Shown here one piece after another: positions 12,524 to 22,409 of a DNA stretch of 64,000 nucleotides (its first letter is position 1; each line of letters begins with the position of its first letter). The notes under the pieces were generated by a model, which saw only the letters and a list, made by a program, of their open reading frames with translations, had not been told where the DNA came from and did not search any database. This stretch comes from Sacculina carcini (Eukaryota; Arthropoda; Thecostraca; Sacculinidae), in assembly GCA_916048095.2 (NCBI GenBank), contig OU696575.1, forward strand, positions 11,413,468 to 11,477,467, read 5' to 3'. Made by a program: the position numbers and the translations under genes.

Positions 12524-13114
12524 TGGTAGTTGTGCTCCTTTTCACGATGCTAGGCTGATCTCAGGTTTATTTTTGTACCGACTGGAGGATTTTCTTCTGG
12601 GCTTGTTTGAGACAGTATATGTTTATTTTGGGTAAGTTTTAAGGTTACTTTTTCTCGATAATAAAGTTACTTTATCTAATTTTTAGGTAACTTTTTTGAC
12701 AGCCCTAGTGATGAGTGATGACAAATGGTAATGGGTAATATAATGAAGAATGGAATGATAATGATTGCAGGGTGATGGGTAACAAATGAGAGGCGATGAT
12801 AGCAATTATTACCCCATCTGCAGTGTTACCCCACATGACAATAACCAACTCTAACACACCAGCACACAACACCATTTTCACAGCACATTTCACAATAGCG
12901 ACCATCTACAAGGCATTCGGACAAATAGCATCATTTGATACACAATCAAAGAGCTAAAAGCTAAAAGCCTGTGCAGCCCAGACAAGAATGCATGTGTTCG
13001 TGTGTGTGTGTGTGTGTTATAAATTGAGCGTGATGTTAAAAAAGTTCCAGGATCCAGAAAGAGGGGAGTCAGATATGGAACATACAGTAGAGAGAGAGAG
13101 AGAGAGTGCTTGTG

Positions 13115-13157
<43 letters not shown>

Positions 13158-16100
13158 TTGAGACTCACTTGTTGAACAGAACAATATCGGGCTTCCAAAC
13201 TTTATCGGGCGGAAGACGTAACACCTGAATGCCTCCATAGTCTGATTCATCCCACATCAGCTGATAATCCGTCCATTTCTACTCATACACACACACACAC
13301 CCACACACATGCACACACACACCCACACACATGCACACACACAACCACACACAACCACACACACACACAGAAATTGTTTACAATTCGAAAGTATTCAATT
13401 TTTCAAACTCAAAAAGAGGACATACCAAACAATTAATCAAATACGGAACAAAAAGAGACATACATAAATATGGATTTCCCTATAGAATTTTTGATCAGTG
13501 GAATGAATTACCGGAGGAAGTCACGTGACAAACGAGTATCAGCGGATTAAAGAAAAAATACGACAACTGGAAGACGCAACAAATGACACAATATAACTCC
13601 CTGTTCCATGTCTACAACTCGGTGAATACAACTAGGATAATAGGAACACACAAACACACACACACACACACACGCACAAACACACACACACACACACACG
13701 CACAAACACACACACACACACATACCGTAAAAAACCCTATTTAAGCGGCACCTCTACATAGAAAGACATATCTAATTAAACGTTACTTTGATGAATTCTT
13801 CTCTTTTGGCAATAGCTATGACTGACTGATTTTTATCTGGCTAATTTATGATTAATTACCAGTAATCCCCGTGTATTTGTGTCTTTTTGTTAAATAAATA
13901 TGTGTACCTGTTACATGATTCTTTTTATCAATAGAATCTGCTCAAAAATTCTGACCAGCTAGTGGAAAAATAGAGCGGCACCCATTAATTGAACAGCATT
14001 TGTAATCACTTGACACTACGACGGGAAGACTTGACAAATAGAACGACATACCATTCAAATAGAGGCTTTACGGTAAGTGCAAACAATTTCAGCGTTGTTG
14101 GGGAGAATGAAGAGTTGATACATTTCAAGAAGTGGCGAATCAGAGAGAAATAGTTACGCATTGCTGTTCTATATATACTGATAATTTATCTAGAATGTAC
14201 ACAAGCCAAAATTGCGTACAAATTGATGTTCTAGAGCAGAGATCCCAGCCGGTGGGACGCGACTCCTAGGAGGATCTGTGGTTTCGCTACGTGAAACGGC
14301 ATATCTCGCCACCTAGCGGTACCTGCCACAAGGTGAGAAGGTGTTGGAAAAATGTGAGAAGGTAAAAGTGTTTTTCTAACTTCTCATATTTTTACTGGGG
14401 TCATGGATTCCTCCTGATCTGTCCTGGGGCCGCGTAGTGAAAAGTGTTAGTAGTACCTGTTCTAGAGAAAATGTATCTGAGATCAACACACTTACCAGAC
14501 GCAGCCAGACGTTCGATTTCATAATCTGGTTCTTCTCGTTCTGAAAGCATTAAACAGTTAGGTTATTGCACCATGCTGAATAAGCTCTACATATTTGGCT
14601 AATATATAATACATTATTAGGTAACAAATAAACTTCCAAAAACAGCTTGTGTCTGTGTATATTTTGATACTCTACAAATTTGATAATTTGAGTTTGTGTA
14701 TTCATCTGATGGCTGTATGTCTGTCTGTATGTGTCTGTTTATGCACGTGTGCTTCTGTTTCTTCTCTTCTGCTCATTCATTTTACCTTTTTTTCTTTCTT
14801 CCATTGTTAGTTTTTTATCTTGTTGCTACGTTCTGGTATTTTACACGCACAATTGAAAGTCTGGTATTAGTATCTGTGTGTGTGTGTGTGTGTGCTTGTG
14901 TGTGTGACATGACAGTTGTCATGGCAGCTCACCACGTTGATGAGCTGGATGAAGGCCAGGCCAAACTCCACCTTGACCGTCTGAGTCAAATTCTCCACCG
15001 GTCTAATCAACTTGTTGTAGCCGAAAAACAGATCGGCCACCAGACGCTCCTCATCCTCCGAAGCAGATCCTTCCAAGAGCACACACAGACACGCGGTGGT
15101 AGTTAGAAGTGTGTAGAAGGCACGCGAACATGGACGTAGATCCTGACGGTATATGGGGATAGGAGAATAAGAGAAAAAAGCGGAAGAAAGAACAGAAAAC
15201 ATAGAAGACAAAGATTGTTAAGAAGAAGAATGAAGGTAAGAGAAGAACAAGATAGAGATTTAAAAGAAGAAAGAGAAGACAGATAATGTTTGCCTACTTT
15301 CTTGCATAATAATTACATCATATATAACTAGCTGAATCAGTACTGTATACAGAGGCGGATGTAGGAAAGGAGGTAGAGTGGGGGTTTATTTGGTTGAAGG
15401 TGCATAACATCTTTACGGTGATACATCATTCGTATATCTATATCATATCCATATAACATCTAGTTAGCTCTCCTTTTTAAATGGTCTAGATACGCCTCTG
15501 CCTGTAGATACTACCAGTGTTGTACTAGTGCTGCAACAACATTTCTGACACGGGCACAATAGCAACACAAACTTGCACTGTGCAGGCTAACTTTGCCGTG
15601 CCATTTCAATCAGTCACGAGATGGACAGACATCATGAGCGAATTCAGCCAAACTTTGGCATTTACACAAGCAAACAGACAAAGCTTGGCAACCGGTGGAA
15701 TTGTATTTCAGCTGAAGACAGCAAATTCCAATGACGCTCGCGACAGGCAAAGGAAATGAAAAATGAATAGGAAACATCACAAATATAACCAGAAAAGCCG
15801 ATACAAAAATACTGTGCTTCTTCTATCTGTAAATGGATATTTTTAAAACAAAACAAATATATTGAATTTGCTTGTCTTATATAGGTAAGCCAACATTTCC
15901 TAGCAGTAGCTGTATAAAGAGGGGGTTCGAAGGGACTGAAACTCCCACAAAAACGTGTCAAGCCCTCTGAAGGCCCCTACGAAAACCATGACCATGAACA
16001 TTTCGACTGCAGTTCCTCATGTTTCGTCAAACCCCTGCAAATCTGTCAAAGTGTCAAAGTTGCTACCAACCTTATCGCTACTCTTTATTCTTTCTCCAGT

Positions 16101-17425
16101 CTAGCTAGCCTGCATATGACTGCAACAATTTACGTCAGGGTATCTTAATCAGGAGTAGTTGCACCACTAGGGGTGCGAGAGTAGTTCTTAAGGGGTCCGA
16201 TAATTCTTGTGAAACTTGAAGAAAAACAAGTTTTTGCCCATGTTCTATATAATTCCATAAAAACAGTTTTTTCCCACAGAAACTTTGAGCTGTATAAATG
16301 AAAATTGAGTGAAGACGTTTGATTATTACGTCGCTTGCATCTATATCTTTTTCATATGGCTATCTTTTTCGTAATGTCCAAGGGGATTGCGAGAACTGAC
16401 AATTGATTTGAGAAGGGTTTAGGCACTGAAAAAAGTTAGAACCACAAGCTTGCTAGTGTAAAGGCAAAGACAATATTGCATTTCGCTGCTTTGTAAGAGA
16501 AGTTGTCTGCAAAAAGCAATTTAATTATTTCCATCGAATCGTCTCTTGCGCTCAGTCTAATCAAATGGCTCTTAACCTGTGTGGGGAATTTCCCACTGGT
16601 GGGGAATGGAAGAGTTGTCAAGTGGGAAGCTAAAGGTCGGATATAAGTACAAATGTGTGTTTTTATCAATTCAAACTCATTTATTTTTGTTTCCAATGAC
16701 CACTTGACATTTACTTTGATGTAACAACTGAATTTATTGAATTTATCAGCGCTGTTGTGGAAAATGAAGAGATGGCTCATTAAGAAGTGAGGAATCAGAG
16801 AGAAAAAGTTCAAGAACCACTGGTCTAAACCAAAACCAATTGTTACCATTTCTACTGGATATGCATCCATTGAGGAATCACAGCTGAATATCAAACAATA
16901 CTAAAAGCAGTAATGATACACACAGTTTGTATGTTACACACATGTGTTTGTATGTTTGTGTGTAGAGGAAGAATAAGTCTTTTTGGCTAATTGTTTTGAC
17001 AATTTTACAGCAGTTTAATAATCTGTTTCGATCGGTTTTGATCTGATTGTTCGTTGTGTGTATATATCGTGTGTTCACTCGCCAAATATATATTGTTTAA
17101 CTGCTGGAGTTAAGTTAAATTTTACCATAGATAATTTTAGCAGCTCAACTTGTCGACTGCGAATAAACGCAGTTTGGTTAATGGCTTATTGCTATGGCAA
17201 CGCAAATTTAACGACAAATAATATTTAAGCAAACGCTTGTGTTGAACTCACAAAAGGACAGAACAAATATAGCCTGCGTGCCTCAAAACATTGTCGTATT
17301 CAATGTAACATGGTTGTTAGGAAAACAGATGCATATTTTGACAAGTGGCTACAAATTGTCCACTTACCTTGGCTAACAAAACACAGTAGGAAGCCAACGG
17401 CTGCAAAACTCAAAGAAACAGCCAT
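6150..17425 (-). CDS. nAChRbeta1: Nicotinic acetylcholine receptor subunit, beta1-type (complete, 7 exons)
   Basis: Subunit of a pentameric acetylcholine-gated cation channel of the postsynaptic membrane. Exons: complement join(6150..6314, 7653..8591, 9404..9494, 13169..13278, 14496..14540, 14933..15069, 17368..17425), 514 residues, all phases consistent. It has a signal peptide (about 1-19), an extracellular domain with a 13-residue Cys-loop (C150-C164) carrying FPFD, four membrane segments (TM1 about 234-256, TM2 about 262-283, TM3, TM4 in the last exon) and a long M3-M4 loop. The loop C region lacks the vicinal Cys pair, so this is a non-alpha subunit. Glu262 (GEK at the cytoplasmic end of TM2) predicts cation selectivity. 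The signatures [26 protein letters not shown] and [18 protein letters not shown] identify the insect beta1 (ARD) group. The 45-bp and 110-bp exons are classical sizes for this family. Confidence 0.97.
6315..7652 (-). other. nAChR intron 6
   Basis: 1.34 kb. Carries GT runs at about 6775-6830 and 7267-7337 and a segment with 'ttaggttaggttagttag' (7510-7533) followed by 'ccaaacgtacctg'. A similar pair occurs at 34.25-34.35 kb in the kainate receptor intron. Confidence 0.7.
7267..7337. repeat. (GT)n microsatellite, about 71 bp
   Basis: Uninterrupted GT repeat in nAChR intron 6 (CA in the transcript sense). Confidence 0.95.
7653..8591 (-). CDS. nAChRbeta1: nAChR exon 6 (Cys-loop, loops B and C, TM1-TM3, cytoplasmic loop)
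   Basis: 313 codons, phase 0 at both ends. It starts [17 protein letters not shown] and holds GSWTF (loop B), TM1-TM3 and the M3-M4 loop ending [11 protein letters not shown]. The donor is CAG|GTGAGA. Confidence 0.97.
8592..8787. repeat. 37-bp minisatellite that includes the exon 6 splice acceptor
   Basis: About five copies plus partials of a unit starting ctgcaacatt.caccaNcat. On the coding strand each unit ends ATGTTGCAG, the same sequence as the acceptor of nAChR exon 6, which forms the last unit. Confidence 0.85.
8788..9403 (-). other. nAChR intron 5, remainder
   Basis: AT-rich, nothing recognised except the (CA)n run at 9308-9369. Confidence 0.6.
9308..9369. repeat. (CA)31 microsatellite
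   Basis: GT in the transcript sense; it lies 34 bp downstream of the exon 5 donor. Confidence 0.93.
9404..9494 (-). CDS. nAChRbeta1: nAChR exon 5
   Basis: 91 bp encoding [20 protein letters not shown] and WVPPAIYQ (loop A to beta6). The first base completes an Asn codon begun in exon 4. Confidence 0.96.
9515..10075. repeat. 35-bp minisatellite, about 16 copies
   Basis: Unit built from CTCGTATGATCGTATTG, then TATGCTCAATTATGTGAT. Higher-order alternation of ATATC/ATGTG and GCTCG/GATCG variants is visible. Confidence 0.95.
11140..11326 (+). mobile_element. Non-LTR retrotransposon 3' ORF fragment
   Basis: Reads [20 protein letters not shown] followed by [20 protein letters not shown]. This resembles the C-terminal end of LINE ORF2 proteins (YYGPxxWNxLPxxL). 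A 5'-truncated relic. Confidence 0.55.
11853..11933. repeat. (GT)40 microsatellite
   Basis: Uninterrupted GT repeat. Confidence 0.93.
12051..12131. repeat. (CA)n microsatellite with one TA interruption
   Basis: An almost pure CA run of about 80 bp, 120 bp from an opposing GT run of similar length. The pair could form a stem. Confidence 0.9.
13169..13278 (-). CDS. nAChRbeta1: nAChR exon 4
   Basis: 110 bp: [20 protein letters not shown], then [16 protein letters not shown] and two bases of the next Asn. The acceptor GAGTAG sits directly under a (GT)n run in sense. Confidence 0.96.
13360..13640 (+). mobile_element. CR1/jockey-like LINE 3' fragment
   Basis: Encodes [25 protein letters not shown]-type sequence, the conserved end of LINE ORF2 (FPxRxxxxWNxLPxEV). 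A 3' part with 'tacaactaggataataggaa' resembles the tails of the copies at 22.9 and 57.3 kb. Confidence 0.6.
13723..14075. mobile_element. Mariner-like MITE (353 bp)
   Basis: The left end TACCGTAAAAAACCCTATTT and the right end (reverse complement) TACCGTAAAGCCTCTATTTG form inverted repeats starting with TA, as for Tc1/mariner elements. A short relative lies at 37843-37927. Confidence 0.7.
14237..14459. mobile_element. hAT-type non-autonomous element (223 bp) with intact target duplication
   Basis: Starts CAGAGATCCC and ends GTACCTG, flanked by the perfect 8-bp duplication TTCTAGAG (14229-14236 and 14460-14467). The 8-bp duplication and CAG/CTG ends fit hAT. It ends 28 bp from the donor of nAChR exon 3. 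Confidence 0.72.
14496..14540 (-). CDS. nAChRbeta1: nAChR exon 3 (45 bp)
   Basis: 15 codons: [15 protein letters not shown]. The 45-bp exon is conserved across nicotinic receptor genes. Donor CTG|GTAAGT. Confidence 0.96.
14541..14932 (-). other. nAChR intron 2
   Basis: 392 bp. T-rich in plus, with a GT run at 14875-14894; nothing else recognised. Confidence 0.6.
14933..15069 (-). CDS. nAChRbeta1: nAChR exon 2
   Basis: 137 bp encoding [20 protein letters not shown], then [20 protein letters not shown] and QLINV; NLT is a likely N-glycosylation site. The acceptor GGAAG|GA is chosen because it closes the phase with exon 1 (Gly codon). Confidence 0.93.
15350..15500. mobile_element. Short MITE with CAGAGGCGGAT ends
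   Basis: The left end CAGAGGCGGATGTAG and the right end (reverse complement) CAGAGGCGTATCTAG match at 13 of 15 bases. The flanks are partly similar 8-mers (actgtata / cctgtaga). Confidence 0.6.
15905..16050. mobile_element. Diverged relative of the MITE at 5961-6142
   Basis: Shares 'gaagggactgaaac', 'aaaaacgtgtcaa.ccc' and 'gaccatgaacatttc'-type blocks in the same order. Ends are degraded. Confidence 0.5.
16563..16822. mobile_element. hAT-like MITE, family H copy 1
   Basis: Ends TGGCTCTTAACCTGTG and (reverse complement) CCAGTGGTTCTTGAAC. The interior is shared with 23.7-24.0, 40.0, 54.9, 59.2, 62.6 and 63.3 kb: 'ggtggggaatggaagagttg', then 'tgtaacaactgaattta'. Confidence 0.7.
17368..17425 (-). 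CDS. nAChRbeta1: nAChR exon 1 (start codon, signal peptide)
   Basis: ATG at 17423-17425: [19 protein letters not shown] plus the first base of Gly. This hydrophobic leader joins in phase with SASEDEERL of exon 2. Donor CAAG|GTAAGT. Confidence 0.92.
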
Positions 17426-17900
17426 TTTTCACCAACAAACATTCAAACAAAACGCATAAACCCGAAGCTAGAGCACAAAACACTTGGTGAAAACCACTTG
17501 ACAATGACGTCCATGTTATTCAGGTCATTTTAAGCTGCGTGTACAGTTTTCTGCGTGTAAACCGTTTTCTTGGCGGTAGCTAAACAGAGTTCAACACACT
17601 CCGTGATCAGCACTAACACCAACAACACTTCACGTCACTTGTGCGTGGCTACTGTGACATCTGAGCAGAAATACAGCCGCACTCATCAGCCAATCAGCGA
17701 GTGGCACGCGCACCGACTTCCTGTCGAATATCGACATCGGGCGAGTCCATTTTGGCTGTGTGTGTGCGTTCATATAGGCAGCATGCAAGGGGTGGCCGTT
17801 GCTCAGCGGATAAGATGGCAAGTCAGAGGAAAATAGCTGTATCATTAAGAAGAATGTGCGATCGGCAAGAATTATAGGTGCGATTAAAAAACGCAGCATT
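17426..17900 (-). promoter_or_regulatory. Probable nAChR 5' UTR and promoter region
   Basis: Not low in complexity and free of long microsatellites. A CCAAT motif (AGCCAATCAGCG) lies near 17689, about 265 bp upstream of the start codon. At 17795-17830 there is a short tRNA A-box-like stretch. Transcription start not determined. Confidence 0.35.
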
Positions 17901-18165
17901 TAATTTCGTGTTAAATTATATTTTTTAACGCATAACGCTTTTTAAACATCAAATATATATAGAAGCAAAATTCTGACAAAATTTTACTTATTCTATAATA
18001 TCATCTTTCAAGTAATCTTTCATCTTTTAGAGAAAAAGTTATGTCTATATGCAATGAGCATGTATCAATCCTATAAGCTCAAAGGAAAAAATGCACACAT
18101 TCATTTCTTTGTCATCCTTCGGTCCCAATGTGTCAAAGTGTCAGAATTGTTTTAGCTCAAAAGAA

Positions 18166-18235
18166 ACCCCATATATTTGTATATATATATATTTGTATAT
18201 ATATATATATATATATATACAAATATATGGGGTTA
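18166..18235. repeat. AT-rich palindrome, about 70 bp
   Basis: ACCCCATATATTTGTATA on the left is mirrored by its reverse complement TATACAAATATATGGGGT on the right, with (TA)n between. Potential cruciform. Confidence 0.8.
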
Positions 18236-18274
18236 TATAATATATATAATAATATAATATAATATATATTACAA

Positions 18275-18313
<39 letters not shown>

Positions 18314-18315
<2 letters not shown>

Positions 18316-18718
18316 GGACATACTGCATCACATTACATATATTTCTGTGAAGGACATACTGTACCGCTTTACTTGAATATGTCATGGACATACTGTACCG
18401 CTTTACATTGATGTGACATGGACATACTGTACCGCCTTACATTGATATGCCATGGGCATACTGTACCGCTTTACATTGATATGACATGGACATACTGTAC
18501 CGCTTTACATTGATATGACATGGACATACTGAACCGCTTTACATTGATATGTCATATTGTACCGCTTTACATAAATCTGTCAAGGACATACTGTACCGCT
18601 TTACTTGAATATGTCAAGGACATACTGTACCGCTTTACATTGATATGTCAAGGCATACTGTACCGCTTTACTCAGATCTGAGAAGGGCATACTGTACCGC
18701 ACTACATATTTTTGCTCA
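18314..18718. repeat. 34-bp satellite, about 12 copies
   Basis: The unit has the core GGACATACTGTACCGCTTTA followed by a variable 'cattgatatgacat'. The first and last units are most diverged, as expected of array edges. Confidence 0.93.
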
Positions 18719-19603
18719 GTACATTTTGATACTCACAGATACTCTCATTGCATAATTTTGATTACATAGTTCCAATTCTTGCAATAACGAATTGAATTAA
18801 GCAAATAAATATGTGAAAAACTAACTTGAAAAAGTTGTATAATTTCAATAATAGAAATAAAAAATTACCGAAACGGCAAAATTATTCTCCAAGTGTTTGT
18901 AGACATGTTGAAATTATGTTGTGTGTGCTAGAAATACATAACACAACACACATACACACACGCACACAGACACACACACACCCAGACACACACAACACGC
19001 ACCCAGACACTCGCAACACGCACACGATTTTATAAAGCAAATTAAATCTGTTATTTTATTATGCAACTCTCAAAACTTATTTTCTAACCATATTCTACGT
19101 TTTTTTCTTATGAAAAACAAAAAAATAATTGCGTCCAATCATATTTAATTTTCATGAATTTCAACATAGCATTTTCACTATGTATTCGATTCTAAATTAT
19201 TTGCTTGCTAAAAAATAAATTATGATAATTGCATATATATATATATATATTATACTTGATTGCAAATATATATTATATATAATGCAATTCAGCTAAAAAC
19301 CAAACAGTCAAATGCCATATTATTTTCCTGTGCTTTGCCCCATTTTCCACCCATTACAAACTGTGTATCTACATGCACAGGCACGTACGTGTGTGTGTGT
19401 CTGCCTGTCTGCATGCGTGTGTATGTGTGTGTGTCAGTCAGTGAGCGTGCATTGAAGATTACAGTGAAGACGTGTAGCATACCAATGAGCGGTCATACGC
19501 GCACACAAATACGCCTTAATGGGCCTTAATCAGTATATATTCGGCCTCGCTAGCTGACAAATGAGCTGTAGTTGACTGTACGAACCAAGTATATGTTGTG
19601 TGT

Positions 19604-19606
<3 letters not shown>

Positions 19607-19658
<52 letters not shown>
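19607..19658. repeat. (GT)n microsatellite
   Basis: Uninterrupted run of about 50 bp. Confidence 0.9.
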
Positions 19659-19660
<2 letters not shown>

Positions 19661-20220
19661 AAATACTCTTTCTAGGGATTAATTTTCATTTTCAAAGAAT
19701 ACGGGGAGTTCTTATACATGGGAGTAAGTATTTCAGCACCAGTATATAATGATATATGATCTGAAACATTTCATCAGATATTATTTACCCCTCTGACATG
19801 ATGATGACGAAGAACTGGCTGGTATTGCCATGAAACACTGACTCCAATCATTGATATTTCTGATGAGACAGTGATGAGGAATTATATTATTTCTATGATA
19901 AATCCAGTTATTAATTACCAAAATACATTTTATGCCTAGAAATTGAACGAGTCTATTAAACACGGACAAATACAGAAATTTGTCTTTAAAACTTGGCGCT
20001 GAAAGAAAAAAGGTCACTTTTCTATCTTTCCTTGTGTAAATCGCTGATAAAAACACCACTTTTATCCGCATGGAATGGATTCTTTGTTTTTTTCAGTGCG
20101 GTAGTAAAAATGCTATTTTTGTCAACAATCCACTTGTGTGTGTGGTTTTTTTGTCTGTTGACATTCCGCCGTGTCAATGGGAAGTTGGTTCATATGGGCA
20201 GTTCCTATGCGACAGAACGG

Positions 20221-20803
20221 TGATATTCCACTTGGGAAAAGTTAAGCTACGTTCCACGACATATAAATCCATTTGTCACTGCCAGCACCATAGAATCCTG
20301 CAATGTTGCATGATGCGGAAAATTGGTGGATGAAAATTCAATTTCAACGCAATGATACCGTGCATATAACTGCATCCATTTCAAATGCCCTTAATTTCGC
20401 TTCACCGAGCTCGAATGTCGTCCAACTGAGCGTGTATGTGTGTGTGTGTGTGTTTTCGTGGATCGTATAGACATAAGCATGTGTGTACATGGTATTATGA
20501 TTGTTAGTTCAAGGCAGTTTATTCATGTTTCTTCTCTTTGATGATATCACTTCATTTAATCACAGACGTACTGGACGATATTTCTAGTTGAGCAATTCAC
20601 CAGCTGGTATCACAAAGCTGCCAGTCTTTTATGAGACAACCGCCAGCTCATTTCTGCTTCGTCACTTTGATCAGCCCTGCCCGCGGCGCAATTGAATTTT
20701 CAAACGAAACCGCGCGTGCCAAGACGACATTCAGACCTCGGGCTTTTTACCTCTCTAACTTGATTTGCTTGATTCTGTGTTATTTGCCATTTGTGATTCG
20801 CTT
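20221..20803 (+). repeat. Left arm of a large inverted repeat
   Basis: From 'attccacttgggaaaagtta' to 'ccatttgtgattcgctt', matched by the reverse complement of about 21263-21862 with scattered substitutions and small indels. No protein of known family is encoded in the arm. Confidence 0.9.
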
Positions 20804-21019
20804 TTATCTCTACCCCTTCGACAAATTGTAATATAAAAGTCCACATCAGAAAAATATTGTTTTTCAAATAAAAGACAATGGAGCGAAAATTGCACTCAAT
20901 CACAGAATAGACAGAGGACATTTAAACAAAATTAACAATTATTTTTAAGGCTGATTTTTTATGAAATTTTCCAAGTTGCTTGATAAATTTACAAAACTGA
21001 GAAAATTGAGGCGGTAATA

Positions 21020-21225
21020 TTATTATTATTATTAATTACAGACAAATCCAGTAGCATGGGGGAAGAGTGCAAGCACTATTACCACCCTGCGGCGGCCCCG
21101 TGTGTACCGGAAACGCCCAAAAGATGTACAGCGAAAATGTAAATGGAGTTTGAAGAATAACCTCAGTAGATTCAGCTGAGAAAGACTGGCTATTCGTGAG
21201 ACCAAAAGAGGCACATTCAAATGGC
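21020..21225 (-). repeat. Dispersed (AAT)n-tailed repeat, copy B
   Basis: Begins on plus with (ATT)n, then 'caaatccagtagcatggggg' and 'ttaccaccctgcggcggccc'. It lies inside the spacer of the inverted repeat. Confidence 0.8.
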
Positions 21226-21262
21226 ACAGAAAACATCAAGTCATTGAGCAAAATAATCGTCG

Positions 21263-21862
21263 AAGCGAATCACAAATGGCAAATAACACAGAATCAAGCA
21301 AATCACGGAAGAGAGAGGTAAAAAGCCCGAAGTCTGAAAGTCGTCTTGGCACGCGCGGTTGCGTTTGAAAATTCAATTGCGCCGCGGGCAATGCTGATCA
21401 AAGTGACGAAGCAGAAATGAGCTGGCGGTTGTCTCATACAAGACTGGCAGCTTTGTGATGCCAGCTGGTGAATTGTTCAACTAGAAATATCGTCCAGTAC
21501 GTCTGTGATTAAATGAAGTGATATCATCAAAGAGAAGAAACATGAATAAACTGCCTTGAACTAACAATCATAATACCATGCACACACATGCTTATGACTA
21601 TACGATCCACGAAAACACACACACACGCACACACACACACACACGTTCAGTTGGACGTTATTTGAGCTCGGTGAAGCGAAATTATGGGCATATGAAATGG
21701 ATGCTGTGTTATGCACGGTATCATTGCGTTGAAATTGAATTTCCATCCACCAATTTTCCGCAGCATGCAACATGCAGCATTGCAGGATTCTATGGTGGTG
21801 GCAGTGACAAATGGATTTATATGTCGTGGAACGTAGCTTAACTTCTCCCAAGTGGAATATTT
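21263..21862 (-). repeat. Right arm of a large inverted repeat
   Basis: Reverse complement of 20221-20803. The internal (GT)n of the left arm appears here as (CA)n (21617-21644), so both arms share the same insertion-free order. Confidence 0.9.
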
Positions 21863-22181
21863 AAATATATATTTATTCATCATGTATTTTTTTAATTTGT
21901 TATATATTTTAGAACACACACACACACACACACTTTAGTTGAGGAGTTTTGATCGCGTATTTTCGTTTGATTTCGGTCGCTTTATTCATAAATTATTATA
22001 TTCTCGCTAAAATCGTATTTCCTAAACGAATTTATATTGTATACACACAAAATTTCGGGTAAAAGCTCAGAGCTGAAGTGTATAAAATGGGAAAATTGCA
22101 AAAATGGAGGCGAAATATTAGGAAAGAAAAGTGGATAATTAAAATCACATAAAATTAACACACATGCACTGTAAAAACTGA

Positions 22182-22187
22182 TTTATT
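22182..22187 (-). terminator. MRPS24: MRPS24 polyadenylation signal AATAAA
   Basis: TTTATT on plus, 34 bp downstream of the MRPS24 stop codon. It is the only canonical hexamer seen close to the stop. Confidence 0.6.
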
Positions 22188-22220
22188 GCAGACACACACA
22201 AACACAAACAGAAACAAAAA

Positions 22221-22409
22221 CTACACATATTTGAAAATTACTTCTGATTTATCAGCTACGGTTTGTAGTTCCAGTTTAACTACACACTGAAGCCAACATG
22301 ATAGCAATTCTTCCGTGTATCCAACGAGAAAGTACATCTTGCGTGGCGAAATGGCACGGTGTACAAGACCCGCCAGACGAATCATGTTTAATTGTCGCTT
22401 TATTATCAC
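22221..22409 (-). CDS. MRPS24: MRPS24 exon 3
   Basis: 62 codons plus TAG. Starts VIIKRQLNMIRLAGLVHRAI and ends VIFKYV. Acceptor TATCAG after a (GT)n run. Confidence 0.93.
   Translation of the reverse strand: MIIKRQLNMIRLAGLVHRAISPRKMYFLVGYTEELLSCWLQCVVKLELQTVADKSEVIFKYV

Larger units (their letters stand above)
9495..13168 (-). other. nAChR intron 4
   Basis: 3.67 kb. Contains the 35-bp minisatellite, CA/GT runs at about 10461-10504, 10621-10675, 11853-11933, 12051-12131, 12472-12522 and 13113-13156, a non-LTR fragment at 11140-11326 and a degenerate 'gatgatnnnaatgggtaa' stretch at 12710-12800. Confidence 0.7.
13279..14495 (-). other. nAChR intron 3
   Basis: Contains CA runs (13285-13370 and 13650-13722), a CR1-like fragment, a mariner-like MITE and a hAT-type element with a perfect target duplication. 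Confidence 0.7.
15070..17367 (-). other. nAChR intron 1
   Basis: 2.3 kb, relatively poor in microsatellites. Contains MITE-like units at 15350-15500, 15905-16050 and 16563-16822, and a possible hAT-like unit at 16137-16428. Confidence 0.65.
17900..22180. other. Intergenic DNA between nAChR and MRPS24
   Basis: No gene recognised. Holds an AT palindrome, the 34-bp satellite, CA/GT runs (18950-19022, 19395-19440, 19595-19658) and the 20.2-21.9 kb inverted repeat. Confidence 0.65.

Noticed and set aside
16436-16894. 152-codon open frame on minus in nAChR intron 1
   Set aside because: Spans a family H MITE and both its flanks; not coherent with any protein.
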